Positions 45,613 to 54,655 of a stretch of DNA of 64,000 bases are shown here, piece by piece. Below the pieces are notes generated by a model that did no database searches, was not told the DNA's origin, and saw only the letters and a program-made list of their open reading frames with translations. How positions within the stretch are numbered: the first letter of the stretch is position 1; each line of letters opens with the position of its first letter. The stretch spans positions 158,574 to 222,573 of the forward strand of contig NZ_SNZJ01000006.1 of the NCBI RefSeq assembly GCF_004363555.1. The letters run 5' to 3'. The position numbers were made by a program, and so were the translations under genes. The stretch is from Halomonas ventosae. Lineage in GTDB: Bacteria > Pseudomonadota > Gammaproteobacteria > Pseudomonadales > Halomonadaceae.

Positions 45613-46254
45613 TCATTGCCTCGGCTCGCGTCGTGACCTGGCCCCCGGGACCCACTTCATCAAGCCCTCCCCCCGACTCAGCCGCTTCGCCAGGAAGCGC
45701 CGCGTAGGGGCCTGATCGTGGCTGTCGTCACGAGCCCACACCGCCAGGGTGGCCACGAACAGGGCGGTCAGGGCCACCTCCTCGATCTGGGCGCGTCGAC
45801 TGCCGTAGCGAGCCTGCAGCCTGGCCGCCTCACGCAGCCACTGGATGGTCCGTGAGAGGTCGAAGATCATCGGTACCCAGGTATGCAGGTGCGGCGGGTG
45901 CGCCTTGTGGCACAGCATCTCGACGGTGACGCGCCGATGGGCCGAAAAGGCCCCGAACCAGGCCAGCAGGCAGTGCTCTAGGCGCGCGCGTTCGGGCCAA
46001 CCGGCGAACCCCGCGGGAGACTCGTCCAGCATCGCCTGCCAGCCCCTGAGGAACCAGGCATTGGCGACCGCATCGAGATCCCGGTACTCGGCCAGCACCG
46101 CACTCATCGGCAGCTCGAGGCGGGCGGCCACCTCGGTCAGGCGCACGGATTGCCAACCTGCGACCTCCCCCTGGCGAACCGCCTCGCTCATGATGCGCTC
46201 GGCGAGGGGCGTCTCGTCGCCCCTCGTGTCGCGGTGAACCGACATCATGCTCAT
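45613..46254 (-). CDS. TetR-like transcriptional regulator
   Basis: 213 residues. The N-terminal helix-turn-helix region (QSVRLTEVAARLELPMSAVLAEYRDLDAVANAWF) matches TetR-type regulators in spacing, though the recognition helix is unusual. The C-terminal domain is helical. Its target is unknown; the nearest palindromic operator is at 47605-47623, upstream of the RND efflux genes, but the two are separated by a flavoprotein gene. Confidence 0.7.
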   Translation of the reverse strand: MSMMSVHRDTRGDETPLAERIMSEAVRQGEVAGWQSVRLTEVAARLELPMSAVLAEYRDLDAVANAWFLRGWQAMLDESPAGFAGWPERARLEHCLLAWFGAFSAHRRVTVEMLCHKAHPPHLHTWVPMIFDLSRTIQWLREAARLQARYGSRRAQIEEVALTALFVATLAVWARDDSHDQAPTRRFLAKRLSRGEGLMKWVPGARSRREPRQ

Positions 46255-46317
46255 GTCACCCTCCCCCGGTTGCCTGGGCCTGAGTGCAGCATAGCCCTGG
46301 AACGGGAAGCGGTGACG

Positions 46318-47493
46318 CTAGAGCGCGTTGCCGCAGGCCACGCCGGAGGCCCAGGCCCACTGGAAGTTGTGGCCACCGAGCTCGCCGGTGACGTCCAGCA
46401 CCTCGCCGATGAAGCGCAGCTGGGGGAGTGACGGGACGGCGAAGGTCTTCGACGAGATGGCCCGGGTATCGACGCCTCCCATCGTCACCTCGGCGGTCCG
46501 CCAGCCCTCCGTACCGGCAGGCTTGACGCGCCAGGCCTGGAGGGCCTCTGCCCAGGCCTGCAAGCGGGCGTTGCCGTACTCGGCGAGCACCCCGTCGTCG
46601 TCGTGCCACTCGACCAGCGCCTGGGCCAGGCGCTTGGGCAGCTGCTCCCCCAGCCAGGTGGAAAGCCGCCGCCTGGGCATCTCTCGGCGGGCGCGGCACA
46701 GCGCCTCGAAGGCATCGCGCCACGGCAAAAGGTCGATGGAGAGGGTGTCCCCGGGTTGCCAGACGCTGGAGATCTGCAGCATGGCGGGCCCCGAGAGCCC
46801 GCGATGGGTGAAGAGCAACGGCTCGCGGTAGCGCTTCCCGTGGCAGGTCACGGCCACCTCGCAACTGACCCCGGCCAGCGCCTCGGCCCGCGCCTTCCAT
46901 TGCGAGGTCAGGGTGAAGGGCACCAGGGCGGCCCGGGTCTCGGTGACCGCCAGGTCGAACTGCCGGGCGATGTCGTAGCCGAAGCCGGTGGCCCCCATGG
47001 TGGGGATCGACAGCCCCCCGGTCGCCACTACCAGGGCCCCGCAGTCGATGGGCCCCAGCGAGGTCGCCAGCCGCATGCCCTCCCCGCGCCGTTCGACGCC
47101 CTCGACGGCGGTCTTCAGGCGTACCTCGACACCGGCCCAGCCGCACTCGGTGAGCAGCACCCGAAGGATCTCCTTCGAGGAGTCGGCGCAGAACAGCTGC
47201 CCCGGGGTCTTTTCCACGTACTCCACGCCGTGGCGCTCCACCAGTTCGACGAAGTGCTCGGGACGATAGCGCTTAAGTGCCGAGATGCAGAACGAGGGAT
47301 TCCCCGAATAGAAGTTCGCCGGCCCCGAGGCCAGGTGGGTGAAGTTGCAGCGCCCCCCGCCGGACATCAGGATCTTCTTGCCCGCCTTGTTGGCATGGTC
47401 GACCACCAGCACCCGCCGTCCGGCGTAGCCGGCGGTCAACGCACACATCAGCCCGGCGGCACCGGCGCCGATCACCACCACATCGTATGTCAC
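46318..47493 (-). CDS. BaiN/HI0933 family NAD(P)/FAD-dependent oxidoreductase
   Basis: 391 residues. FAD-binding VIGAGAAGLMCALTAG at the N-terminus, the family signature KILMSGGGRCNFTH near residue 40, the second glycine motif VATGGLSIPTMGATGFGYDIA, and the C-terminal FAD segment FIGEVLDVTGELGGHNFQWAWASG. The reaction is unknown in most species. Monocistronic. Confidence 0.9.
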   Translation of the reverse strand: MTYDVVVIGAGAAGLMCALTAGYAGRRVLVVDHANKAGKKILMSGGGRCNFTHLASGPANFYSGNPSFCISALKRYRPEHFVELVERHGVEYVEKTPGQLFCADSSKEILRVLLTECGWAGVEVRLKTAVEGVERRGEGMRLATSLGPIDCGALVVATGGLSIPTMGATGFGYDIARQFDLAVTETRAALVPFTLTSQWKARAEALAGVSCEVAVTCHGKRYREPLLFTHRGLSGPAMLQISSVWQPGDTLSIDLLPWRDAFEALCRARREMPRRRLSTWLGEQLPKRLAQALVEWHDDDGVLAEYGNARLQAWAEALQAWRVKPAGTEGWRTAEVTMGGVDTRAISSKTFAVPSLPQLRFIGEVLDVTGELGGHNFQWAWASGVACGNAL

Positions 47494-47604
47494 GGCCTTG
47501 CTCTCCCGCGCCGAATCGATTCAGGTCGCGCATTCTAGCAGCCCCCCGCCGCCTCGCCGACCGCTGTCCCGGCGGTGACGGGCCGCCTGTCACATTTCCC
47601 ATAT

Positions 47605-47623
47605 CTGTACATGTCTTGTACAG
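47605..47623. promoter_or_regulatory. Palindromic operator upstream of RND efflux genes
   Basis: CTGTACA, 5 nt, TGTACAG: perfect 7-bp arms, typical of a dimeric regulator site. It lies in the 256-bp intergenic region between the flavoprotein and RND genes, 127 bp before the adaptor ATG. The rest of that region shows no clear promoter. Confidence 0.5.
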
Positions 47624-47749
47624 TTAAGGAGCGCCCGAACGCTTGTGCATTGTTGTCACACTCTTCCACTGCCAGGCGGTTAGGCTTCAGGAAAGCGACC
47701 CGACGGACCGGGCGCCCGCTCATCGCTCACCGACAAGAACGACCACTCC

Positions 47750-48841
47750 ATGACCCCATCGCGACCCCGCATGCTCCTGCTGCTCGGCCTGGCAGCCTTG
47801 ATGCTCTCCCCGATGCTCGCCGCCCAGCAGCCCACCGCGGTGATCGCCGCCCGCGCCAGCATGGCCGCCTGGTCCGATCCCATCGTGGCCCTGGGCACCC
47901 TGCACGCCGACGAGAGCGTGACGCTCTCGGCCACCGTCACCGACACCATCCGCGAGCTGAACTTCCGCGATGGCGACACCGTCGAGGCCGACCAGCTGCT
48001 GGTGCGACTGGCCGATGACGAGGCCCAGGCCGACCTGCGGGCGGCCCAGGCGCTGCGTGACGAGCGTCGCAATACGGTGAACCGCCTGGCACAGCTGCAG
48101 AATCGCAACCTGGCGCCGCGAGCCGACGTGGAGGACGCCCGGGCGCGGCTTCGCCAGGCCGAGGCGGAGATCCAGGCCCTGGAGGCACGGCTGGCCGACT
48201 ACCGCATCCTGGCTCCCTTCGACGGCGTGGTGGGCTTTCGCAACGTCAGCGTCGGTGCCCTGGTCTCCCCGGGCACGGAACTGGTCACCCTCGACAAGCT
48301 GGACGTCATGAAGCTCGACTTCACCCTGCCCGAGCTCGCCCTCGGCCAGGTGGCGCCAGGCCTGCCCTTGACCGCGGTCAGTGGCGCCTTTCCCGACGCC
48401 ACCTTCCCGGGAGAGATCGCCACCATCGGCGCCCGCGTCGATCCGGTCAGCCGCAGCGTCACGGTCCGCGCCGCGCTCGAGAACCCCGATCATCGCCTGC
48501 GTCCCGGCATGCTGATGCGGGTCGTGGTCGAACGCGCCCCGCGGGAGACCCTGGTGATGCCCGAATCGGCGCTGATCCCCCAGGGCGAGCGTCAGTTCGT
48601 GCTGGTGCTGGACGAGGCGGACCAGTACCGCGTCGAGCGGCGCCAGGTGGTGATCGGTGCCCGCCGTGAGGGCGAGGTGGAAGTGCTCGAGGGACTCGAG
48701 GCCGGTGAGCTGGTGGTGGCCCACGGCACCGAACGGGTACGCGACGGCCAGCCGACCCGCCTGCTGGGTGTCCTCGACGACGACACCAGCATCCCCGAGC
48801 TGCTGCGCCGCGGGCGTGACAATGCGGGGGCGAACGGCTGA
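47750..48841 (+). CDS. RND efflux periplasmic adaptor
   Basis: 363 residues, membrane-fusion protein. Signal sequence (MLLLLGLAALMLSPMLAAQ), lipoyl half-motifs (TDTIRELNFRDGDTVEADQLLVRLAD and YRILAPFDGVVGFRNVSVGALVSPG) around a short helical hairpin (about 100-150), then a beta-barrel and membrane-proximal domain. No lipobox cysteine, so probably not a lipoprotein. Coupled to the permease by TGATG. Confidence 0.9.
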   Translation: MTPSRPRMLLLLGLAALMLSPMLAAQQPTAVIAARASMAAWSDPIVALGTLHADESVTLSATVTDTIRELNFRDGDTVEADQLLVRLADDEAQADLRAAQALRDERRNTVNRLAQLQNRNLAPRADVEDARARLRQAEAEIQALEARLADYRILAPFDGVVGFRNVSVGALVSPGTELVTLDKLDVMKLDFTLPELALGQVAPGLPLTAVSGAFPDATFPGEIATIGARVDPVSRSVTVRAALENPDHRLRPGMLMRVVVERAPRETLVMPESALIPQGERQFVLVLDEADQYRVERRQVVIGARREGEVEVLEGLEAGELVVAHGTERVRDGQPTRLLGVLDDDTSIPELLRRGRDNAGANG

Positions 48842-51800
48842 TGCGCCTCTCCGACGTCTCCGTCCAGCGGCCGGTCCTGGCGGTGGTGCTGGCGGCCCTG
48901 ATCGTGGCCTTCGGGCTGCTCGCCCTGCAGCGCCTGCCGCTGCAGGAGTACCCCTCCATCGACCCGCCGGTGGTCGGCATCGACACCCGCTATCCCGGCG
49001 CCTCGGCCAGCGTGGTCGAGACGCGCATCACCCAGGTGCTGGAGGATCGCATCTCCGGCGTCTCCGGCATCGAGGTGATCTCCTCCTCCAGCGAGGACGG
49101 CCGCTCCAGCATCAGCGTGGAGTTCGGCCTGGACATGGACATCGACGCGGCCGCCAACGACATCCGCGACCGCATCTCGGGCTCGCTGGACAACCTGCCC
49201 GAGGAAGCGGACCCGCCGGAGGTGCAGAAGGCCGATACCAGCTCCGACGTGGTCATCTGGCTGTCGCTCTCCGGCGAGGGCTTCTCCATGGCCGAGCTTA
49301 CCGACTACGCGAACCGCTACCTGGTGGACCGCTTCTCGGTGCTCCCCGGGGTCTCGCAGGTCCGGGTCGGCGGGGGGCGCGAGTACGCCATGCGGGTGTG
49401 GCTGAATGCCGATGCCCTGGCGGCTCGCGACCTCACCGCCGGCGACGTGGAGGATACCCTGCGCGCCGAGAACGTCGAGCTGCCCGGCGGCGCCATCGAG
49501 TCCCGGGAGCGACAGTTCATCGTGAGGCTGCCGCGCAACTTCGCCACCCCCGCGGACTTCCGGTCCTTGGTGCTCGACCAGGGCAGCGACGGCTACCTGG
49601 TGCGCCTGGGCGACGTGGCCCGGGTGGAGATCGGCGCCGTGGAGGAGCGCACCATCTTTCGGGGCAACGGAATCCCCATGGTGGGACTGGGCATGATGAA
49701 GCAGTCTACCGCCAACGTGCTGGAGATCTCCGAAGGTGTCCAGGCCGAGATGGCGCGCGTGCAGGACAGCCTGCCCGAGGGCATGTCATTGTCGCTGAAC
49801 TTCGACTCCTCGGTCTTCGTCTCCGGCGCCATCACCCAGGTGGTGCAGACCCTATTCATCGCCATGGGCCTGGTGGTGGTGGCGATCTTCCTGTTCCTCG
49901 GCAACCTGCGCACCACCCTGATCCCGGCCGTCACGGTGCCCATCGCCCTGATCGGCACCTTCGCCGCCCTGGCGACGATGGGCTTCACCATCAACCTGCT
50001 GACCCTGCTCGCGCTGGTGCTGGCCATCGGGCTGATCGTCGACGACGCCATCGTGGTGCTGGAGAACATCCACCGGCGCATGCACGACCATGGCGAGACC
50101 CCGCTGGTGGCGGCCTTCCGCGGCACCCGCCAGATCGCCTTCGCGGTGATCGCCACCACCCTGGTGCTGATCGCGGTGTTCGTTCCGCTGAGCTTCCTTC
50201 AGGGCGACATCGGCCGGCTGTTCTCGGAGTTCGCCCTGACACTGGCCGCCGCCGTGGCCATCTCCAGCCTGCTGGCGCTGACCCTGACGCCGATGATGGC
50301 CTCCAAGATCCTCAAGGCCGACATGCACGAGGGACGCCTGGCCCACGGCGTGCAGTGGGTGCTGGAACACTCGCGCTGTGTCTATCGCCGGCTGCTCGAA
50401 CGGGTCCTCAGGCTGCGCCTGCTGGTGCTGGCGCTGTTCCTCGGCATCGTCGGCGGCATGGTGTGGCTCAACGGCGAGCTGCCCAACGAGTACACCCCCC
50501 GGGAGGATCGCGGCAACTTCTGGGTGCTGGTCAACGGCCCGCCGGGGGCCACCTACAACTACATGCTCGACTACATGGACGAGATCGAGGCCCGGCTGCT
50601 GCCCATGGTGGAGGCCGGCGAGATCGAGCGCGTGGTGGTACGCGCGCCGCGCGGCTGGGGCAACATCGAGACCTTCAACAGCGGCTTCGTGATCGTCAAC
50701 CTGGCCGACTGGGGCAGCCGGCGCTCGGCCTGGGCGATCATGGACGAGGTCCGCCAGGCGGTCAGCGACCTGCCCGGCGTGCGTGCCTTCCCGGTGATGC
50801 GCCAGGGCTTCGGGTCTAGCGTCGAGAAGCCCGTGCAGTTCGTGCTGGGAGGCGGCACCTACGAGCAGCTGGCCGAGTGGCGCGACACCCTGATGGCGCA
50901 TATCCGTGACGACAATCCGCGCCTGACCGGCCTGGACAGCGACTACGAGGAGAACCAGCCCCAGCTGCGCGTGGACATCGACTACACCCGCGCCGCCGCC
51001 CTGGGGGTTACCATCACCGAGATCGGCCGGACCCTGGAGACGCTGCTGGGCGGGCGCAGCGTGACCCGCTACGTGGACGACGGCGAGGAGTACGACGTGA
51101 TCCTCGAGGGGGAACCCGGTGCCCGACCGAGCCCCTCCGCCCTGGAGAACATCCGGGTCCGTTCGCAGCGCAGCGGCGAGCTCATCCCCCTGAGCAACCT
51201 GGTGACCCTCGAGGACTTCGCCGGGCCCAGCACCCTCAACCGCTTCAACCGCGTGCGTGCCATCACCCTGCAGGCCGACCTGGAAGGCGGCTACCCGCTC
51301 GGCGAGGCCCTGGCGTACCTGGAGGCCACGGTGGACGAGATCCTGCCAGCCGAGGCCCAGACCGACCTCAAGGGCGCCTCCCGGGACTACCAGGAGGCCA
51401 GCGGCGCCACCGGCTTCCTGCTGGGGCTGGGTATCCTGGTGGTCTTCCTGGTGCTGGCCGGGCAGTTCGAGAGCTTCGTGCACCCCTTCGTGATCATGCT
51501 CACCGTGCCCCTGGCGATCTGTGGTGCCCTGCTGGGGCTCTACCTCACCGGGCAGTCGCTTAACATCTACAGCCAGGTGGGGCTGGTCATGCTGGTGGGG
51601 CTCGCGGCCAAGAACGGCATCCTGATCGTGGAGTTCGCCAACCAGCTGCGTGACCAGGGCGTGGCCTTCCACGAGGCGCTGGTGGACGCCGCGGTGACCC
51701 GCCTGCGCCCCATCGTGATGACCGCCGTGACCACCATGGCTGGCGCTGTGCCGCTGATCGTCTCCAGCGGCGCCGGCGCAGAGACCCGGCTGGTGATCGG

Positions 51801-51954
51801 CACCGTGATCCTGTGCGGCCTGGCCGCCGCCACCCTCTTCACCCTCTTCGTGGTCCCGGTGGCCTACGACCTGCTGGCACGACGCACCGGCTCACCGGGC
51901 GACGTGGCACGCCGCCTGGAACGGGAGATGAGCGACACGCCCGCCGGCTACTGA
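48841..51954 (+). CDS. RND efflux permease (HAE1-type)
   Basis: 1037 residues, 12 transmembrane helices with two large periplasmic loops. The N-terminal SVQRPVLAVVLAALIVAFG, the paired aspartates in TM4 (GLIVDDAIVVLENIHRR) used for proton relay, and the second-half segments QVGLVMLVGLAAKNGILIVEFA and VTRLRPIVMTAVTTMAGAVPL are typical of AcrB/MexF-like hydrophobe exporters. No outer-membrane channel gene is nearby, so it must use one encoded elsewhere. The substrate is not predictable. A strong hairpin follows. Confidence 0.93.
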   Translation: MRLSDVSVQRPVLAVVLAALIVAFGLLALQRLPLQEYPSIDPPVVGIDTRYPGASASVVETRITQVLEDRISGVSGIEVISSSSEDGRSSISVEFGLDMDIDAAANDIRDRISGSLDNLPEEADPPEVQKADTSSDVVIWLSLSGEGFSMAELTDYANRYLVDRFSVLPGVSQVRVGGGREYAMRVWLNADALAARDLTAGDVEDTLRAENVELPGGAIESRERQFIVRLPRNFATPADFRSLVLDQGSDGYLVRLGDVARVEIGAVEERTIFRGNGIPMVGLGMMKQSTANVLEISEGVQAEMARVQDSLPEGMSLSLNFDSSVFVSGAITQVVQTLFIAMGLVVVAIFLFLGNLRTTLIPAVTVPIALIGTFAALATMGFTINLLTLLALVLAIGLIVDDAIVVLENIHRRMHDHGETPLVAAFRGTRQIAFAVIATTLVLIAVFVPLSFLQGDIGRLFSEFALTLAAAVAISSLLALTLTPMMASKILKADMHEGRLAHGVQWVLEHSRCVYRRLLERVLRLRLLVLALFLGIVGGMVWLNGELPNEYTPREDRGNFWVLVNGPPGATYNYMLDYMDEIEARLLPMVEAGEIERVVVRAPRGWGNIETFNSGFVIVNLADWGSRRSAWAIMDEVRQAVSDLPGVRAFPVMRQGFGSSVEKPVQFVLGGGTYEQLAEWRDTLMAHIRDDNPRLTGLDSDYEENQPQLRVDIDYTRAAALGVTITEIGRTLETLLGGRSVTRYVDDGEEYDVILEGEPGARPSPSALENIRVRSQRSGELIPLSNLVTLEDFAGPSTLNRFNRVRAITLQADLEGGYPLGEALAYLEATVDEILPAEAQTDLKGASRDYQEASGATGFLLGLGILVVFLVLAGQFESFVHPFVIMLTVPLAICGALLGLYLTGQSLNIYSQVGLVMLVGLAAKNGILIVEFANQLRDQGVAFHEALVDAAVTRLRPIVMTAVTTMAGAVPLIVSSGAGAETRLVIGTVILCGLAAATLFTLFVVPVAYDLLARRTGSPGDVARRLEREMSDTPAGY

Positions 51955-51972
51955 CCTGAGCCACAGAAACGA

Positions 51973-52000
51973 CGAAGGCCACCCCGCGGGGTGGCCTTCG
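51973..52000. terminator. Bidirectional terminator-like hairpin
   Basis: CGAAGGCCACCCC, 2-nt loop, GGGGTGGCCTTCG: a perfect 13-bp stem between the convergent RND permease and DUF3617 genes. Only a short A-rich stretch is present on the left, and there is no T tract. Confidence 0.6.
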
Positions 52001-52021
52001 AGATGGAACCGGGTCGAGGAT

Positions 52022-52447
52022 TCAGCAATCGCCGATGCGCCGCCCTTCCATGGTCGTGGTCATGTTCATCTCGCCGGCGGGCGAGTCGACCAGGATGTCG
52101 ACGTTCCCCTCGACGCGCTCACCGAGGAAGTCCATGCGGCCGACGATATCGGCCTCGCCGCCCTCGGCACGGCAGACCATGCGGTAATCCAGGCCATCGA
52201 CCGTGACCTCGTGCTCGAGCAGCTCACAGCCTTCCTCTTCCTCGATGAAGCTGAACTCCTCGTCGTCGATATCACCCTGGGCGATGCACTCCTGATGGGT
52301 CTCAGTCTGGTCGGGAATCGGCAGGTCACCCTGCACCGAGGTGGTGCTGGTGAACTCCCACTGGCCCGGCTCGATGTTCGGGGATTCGGCTACGGCCGCC
52401 AGCGGCAGCGCCAGCAGCAGGCCAACAAGAAGGGGACGGAACGACAT
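52022..52447 (-). CDS. DUF3617 family periplasmic protein
   Basis: 141 residues. Signal peptide (RPLLVGLLLALPLAAVAE), the family opening ESPNIEPGQWEFTSTT, paired cysteines (HQEC, EGC, MVC, GDC) that may form disulfides, and the usual ending TMEGRRIGDC. Function unknown. Confidence 0.85.
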   Translation of the reverse strand: MSFRPLLVGLLLALPLAAVAESPNIEPGQWEFTSTTSVQGDLPIPDQTETHQECIAQGDIDDEEFSFIEEEEGCELLEHEVTVDGLDYRMVCRAEGGEADIVGRMDFLGERVEGNVDILVDSPAGEMNMTTTMEGRRIGDC

Positions 52448-52607
52448 GTGGGAATTCTCCCTGATGATGGGTGGTATGCCACGCCCTCGGCATGGGGCCC
52501 AGCATAGCCCAATCGACGCCCATCCCCAATTCGGTCACGTCCGGGACAGGGATGGCGCGAGACCGTTAGCCCATGCCGAGGAGAAACCTGCCAACGCCCG
52601 AGTGGCC

Positions 52608-53168
52608 TCACAGCATCTGCGGCAGGAACTGGCTGCGCCGGTCGATGATCTCGCCAGCCACCATGAAGACGCCGTCGCCCGTGTAGTGCAGCGTCTCGGG
52701 ATAGGCGGGGCTCGCCCGGGCCCTGGCCGCCACCACCTCCCAGATGAAGAAGTCAAGGCGGTCGACCAGGCTGTCATCGAAGAGCCGGCACTCGAAGTGC
52801 GCATGGCACTCCTCGATCAGCGGTGCCTCCACGGCCGTCGCCGGCGACGCCATCAGGCCGAAATGGTCGAACTTGTCGATCTCGGCGCCTCTGCTGTTGC
52901 CGATCCCGATCACCTCGTCGGTCAAGGCGGTGGTCGGCAGGTTGATGACGCACGACCCGCTCCGACGCACCAGATCGAAGCTGTGATTGCCACAGGAGAT
53001 GATGCAGCCGACCAGGGAGGGCGAGAAGGACATCACGGTATGCCAGCCCAGGGTCATGATGTTGCGCTCGCCCTGCCAGGCCGAGGAGACCAGCACGATG
53101 GGGCCAGGCTCGAGGTAGCGGCGTACCCGGTCCAGCGGTACGGCAACCTTCTCGACATCGTCGCGCAT
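52608..53168 (-). CDS. Flavin reductase-like domain protein
   Basis: 186 residues, split-barrel FMN-binding fold: GPIVLVSSAWQGERNIMTLGWHTVMSFSPSLVG at the N-terminus, SCVINLPTTALTD in the centre and DGVFMVAGEIIDRR near the end. Such proteins bind FMN and reduce flavin with NAD(P)H or act alone. No monooxygenase partner lies beside it; it is 278 bp from the sulfonate locus, so a link (for example to a flavin-dependent desulfonation) is only a thought. Confidence 0.82.
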   Translation of the reverse strand: MRDDVEKVAVPLDRVRRYLEPGPIVLVSSAWQGERNIMTLGWHTVMSFSPSLVGCIISCGNHSFDLVRRSGSCVINLPTTALTDEVIGIGNSRGAEIDKFDHFGLMASPATAVEAPLIEECHAHFECRLFDDSLVDRLDFFIWEVVAARARASPAYPETLHYTGDGVFMVAGEIIDRRSQFLPQML

Positions 53169-53446
53169 AAGCTTCTCACCTGAACTGGAAACGAGGGCTC
53201 CCGCCCCGACGCCTTATCAGACGGCCCTCCCCCGCTACAGTCTGGCCACCATGGGCCGTCCCCGCCAGCGTACTACCGCCTACCAACGGCCGTGGGTAGC
53301 GGAGGTGGGCTAGTCTATAAGTGATAACTTGGGAGATCACGATGCTCGTTCGCGAGCCCGGAGCTACGTCCCAGGTGGTGGCCCTGAGTACCAGTTGCAG
53401 ATCGATGCCCAAACCTGCAGCAGGCGTTCGACAGCTCAGGCGAGCA
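53169..53446. other. Intergenic region, no gene seen
   Basis: 278 bp between the flavin reductase gene and the exporter gene, both on the minus strand. It should hold the promoter of the former. A small inverted repeat GCTCG, 2 nt, CGAGC occurs at 53345-53356. No ORF here can be supported and no strong promoter was found. Confidence 0.4.
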
Positions 53447-54502
53447 TCAGGTCCCCAGCCCCCCCAACATCACCACGCCCAGCACCACGACCAGCAGAAG
53501 CAAGGTCTCCAACGCCATCAGGATCACCGGCTTCCACCCCACGACGGCCAGCTTCTGGAACGACGTCTTGATGCCCAGCGCCGCAATGGCGGTGACAAGG
53601 CACCAGCGAGACAGGGTCGACATCCCCTCGTTCACTGTCTCCGGGATGAGTCCCAGGCTGTTGATCACCACCAGCACCACGAAGCCTACCAGGAAGCCCG
53701 GCAGCATCGGCACTTTTGTTGCCGCCCCCTCCTCCTGGCGTGACACACGAAATAGCCACATGAAGACCATGACCGCCGGCACCAGCATGGCAACTCTCAC
53801 CAACTTGACCAGTGTCGAGATATCGCCGGTCTGTTCGGAGATCATGTATCCGGCACCCACCACCTGGGCCACGTCGTGGATCGTGCCCCCCAGGAAGATT
53901 CCTGCCTGAGCATTGGCGAGTTCAAGGGCCCCGGCGATCAGCGGATAGGTCACCATCGCCATGGTGGAGAGCGTGGTCACCCCGACCACCGTGAGGATGG
54001 TATTTCGCTCGCTGGTCTCATGGCGTGGCATCACCGCCGACAGGGCTAGGGCCGCCGACGCACCACAGATGGCGACCGCACCACCCGTCAACAGACCGAG
54101 ATCTCGAGGGAGTCCCAGGATCCTGGCTAGCACTGCGCCACAGACGATCACCAGGCCTACTGCCGCAACAACAGTGAGCACAGGACCAAGCCCCAGATTC
54201 CCGACCTGCTCCAGCGTCATTCGAGCTCCCAGCAACGCCACCCCCAACCGCAGCACGGTGCGAGCGGCAAACTCGATGCCCTCACGACAACGCCCCTCTT
54301 CGCTCAGGAAGTGCAGCGACATCCCGAACAGCAGGGCATAGAGCAGTGTCGGACCGCCATAGTGATCGGCGATGAAGGTAGTGGCCAGGGCAATGGTAAT
54401 GCACACCAGCAGGCCACGGCCGATGGCGCGGAAGCTGCCAAGCCGCAGGATGAGACGAGATCGCCATTCCGCGGTCGACATATTGAAGATCTGGGGTTTC
54501 AT
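53447..54502 (-). CDS. yeiH: YeiH/UPF0324 family putative sulfite or sulfate exporter
   Basis: 351 residues with about ten transmembrane helices; characteristic segments are GGAVAICGASAALALSAVMP and GIFLGGTIHDVAQVVGAGY. Family PF03601 proteins are annotated as exporters of sulfur oxyanions because they recur beside desulfonation genes. Here the gene is the last of the sulfonate set, 153 bp after the racemase gene. Export of toxic sulfite released by CuyA is the natural role. ATG at 54502 has AGGAGA eight to nine bases upstream; a longer frame to 54655 would overlap the racemase gene end region and lacks such a site. Confidence 0.82.
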   Translation of the reverse strand: MKPQIFNMSTAEWRSRLILRLGSFRAIGRGLLVCITIALATTFIADHYGGPTLLYALLFGMSLHFLSEEGRCREGIEFAARTVLRLGVALLGARMTLEQVGNLGLGPVLTVVAAVGLVIVCGAVLARILGLPRDLGLLTGGAVAICGASAALALSAVMPRHETSERNTILTVVGVTTLSTMAMVTYPLIAGALELANAQAGIFLGGTIHDVAQVVGAGYMISEQTGDISTLVKLVRVAMLVPAVMVFMWLFRVSRQEEGAATKVPMLPGFLVGFVVLVVINSLGLIPETVNEGMSTLSRWCLVTAIAALGIKTSFQKLAVVGWKPVILMALETLLLLVVVLGVVMLGGLGT

Positions 54503-54655
54503 TTGCCTACTCTCCTGATCCCGTTCGATGGACGAGCGCATCACCCCTGGTCCGACAAGCGTCAGACGGGCTGAAAGGAGACTCAACGAAGCGAGAAAGA
54601 CTGGGTTGCGGTCCCGGGTCAACGTGCTCAGTTGACTGGACTTCTCGGATGACAC

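Noticed and set aside
49852..51672. Minus-strand open frame of 606 codons
   Set aside because: Antisense to the RND permease and of low-complexity His/Gln composition.
53321..53743. Plus-strand frame of 140 codons beginning in the intergenic region
   Set aside because: Mostly antisense to the YeiH-type exporter gene, His/Gln-rich, no family, no ribosome binding site.
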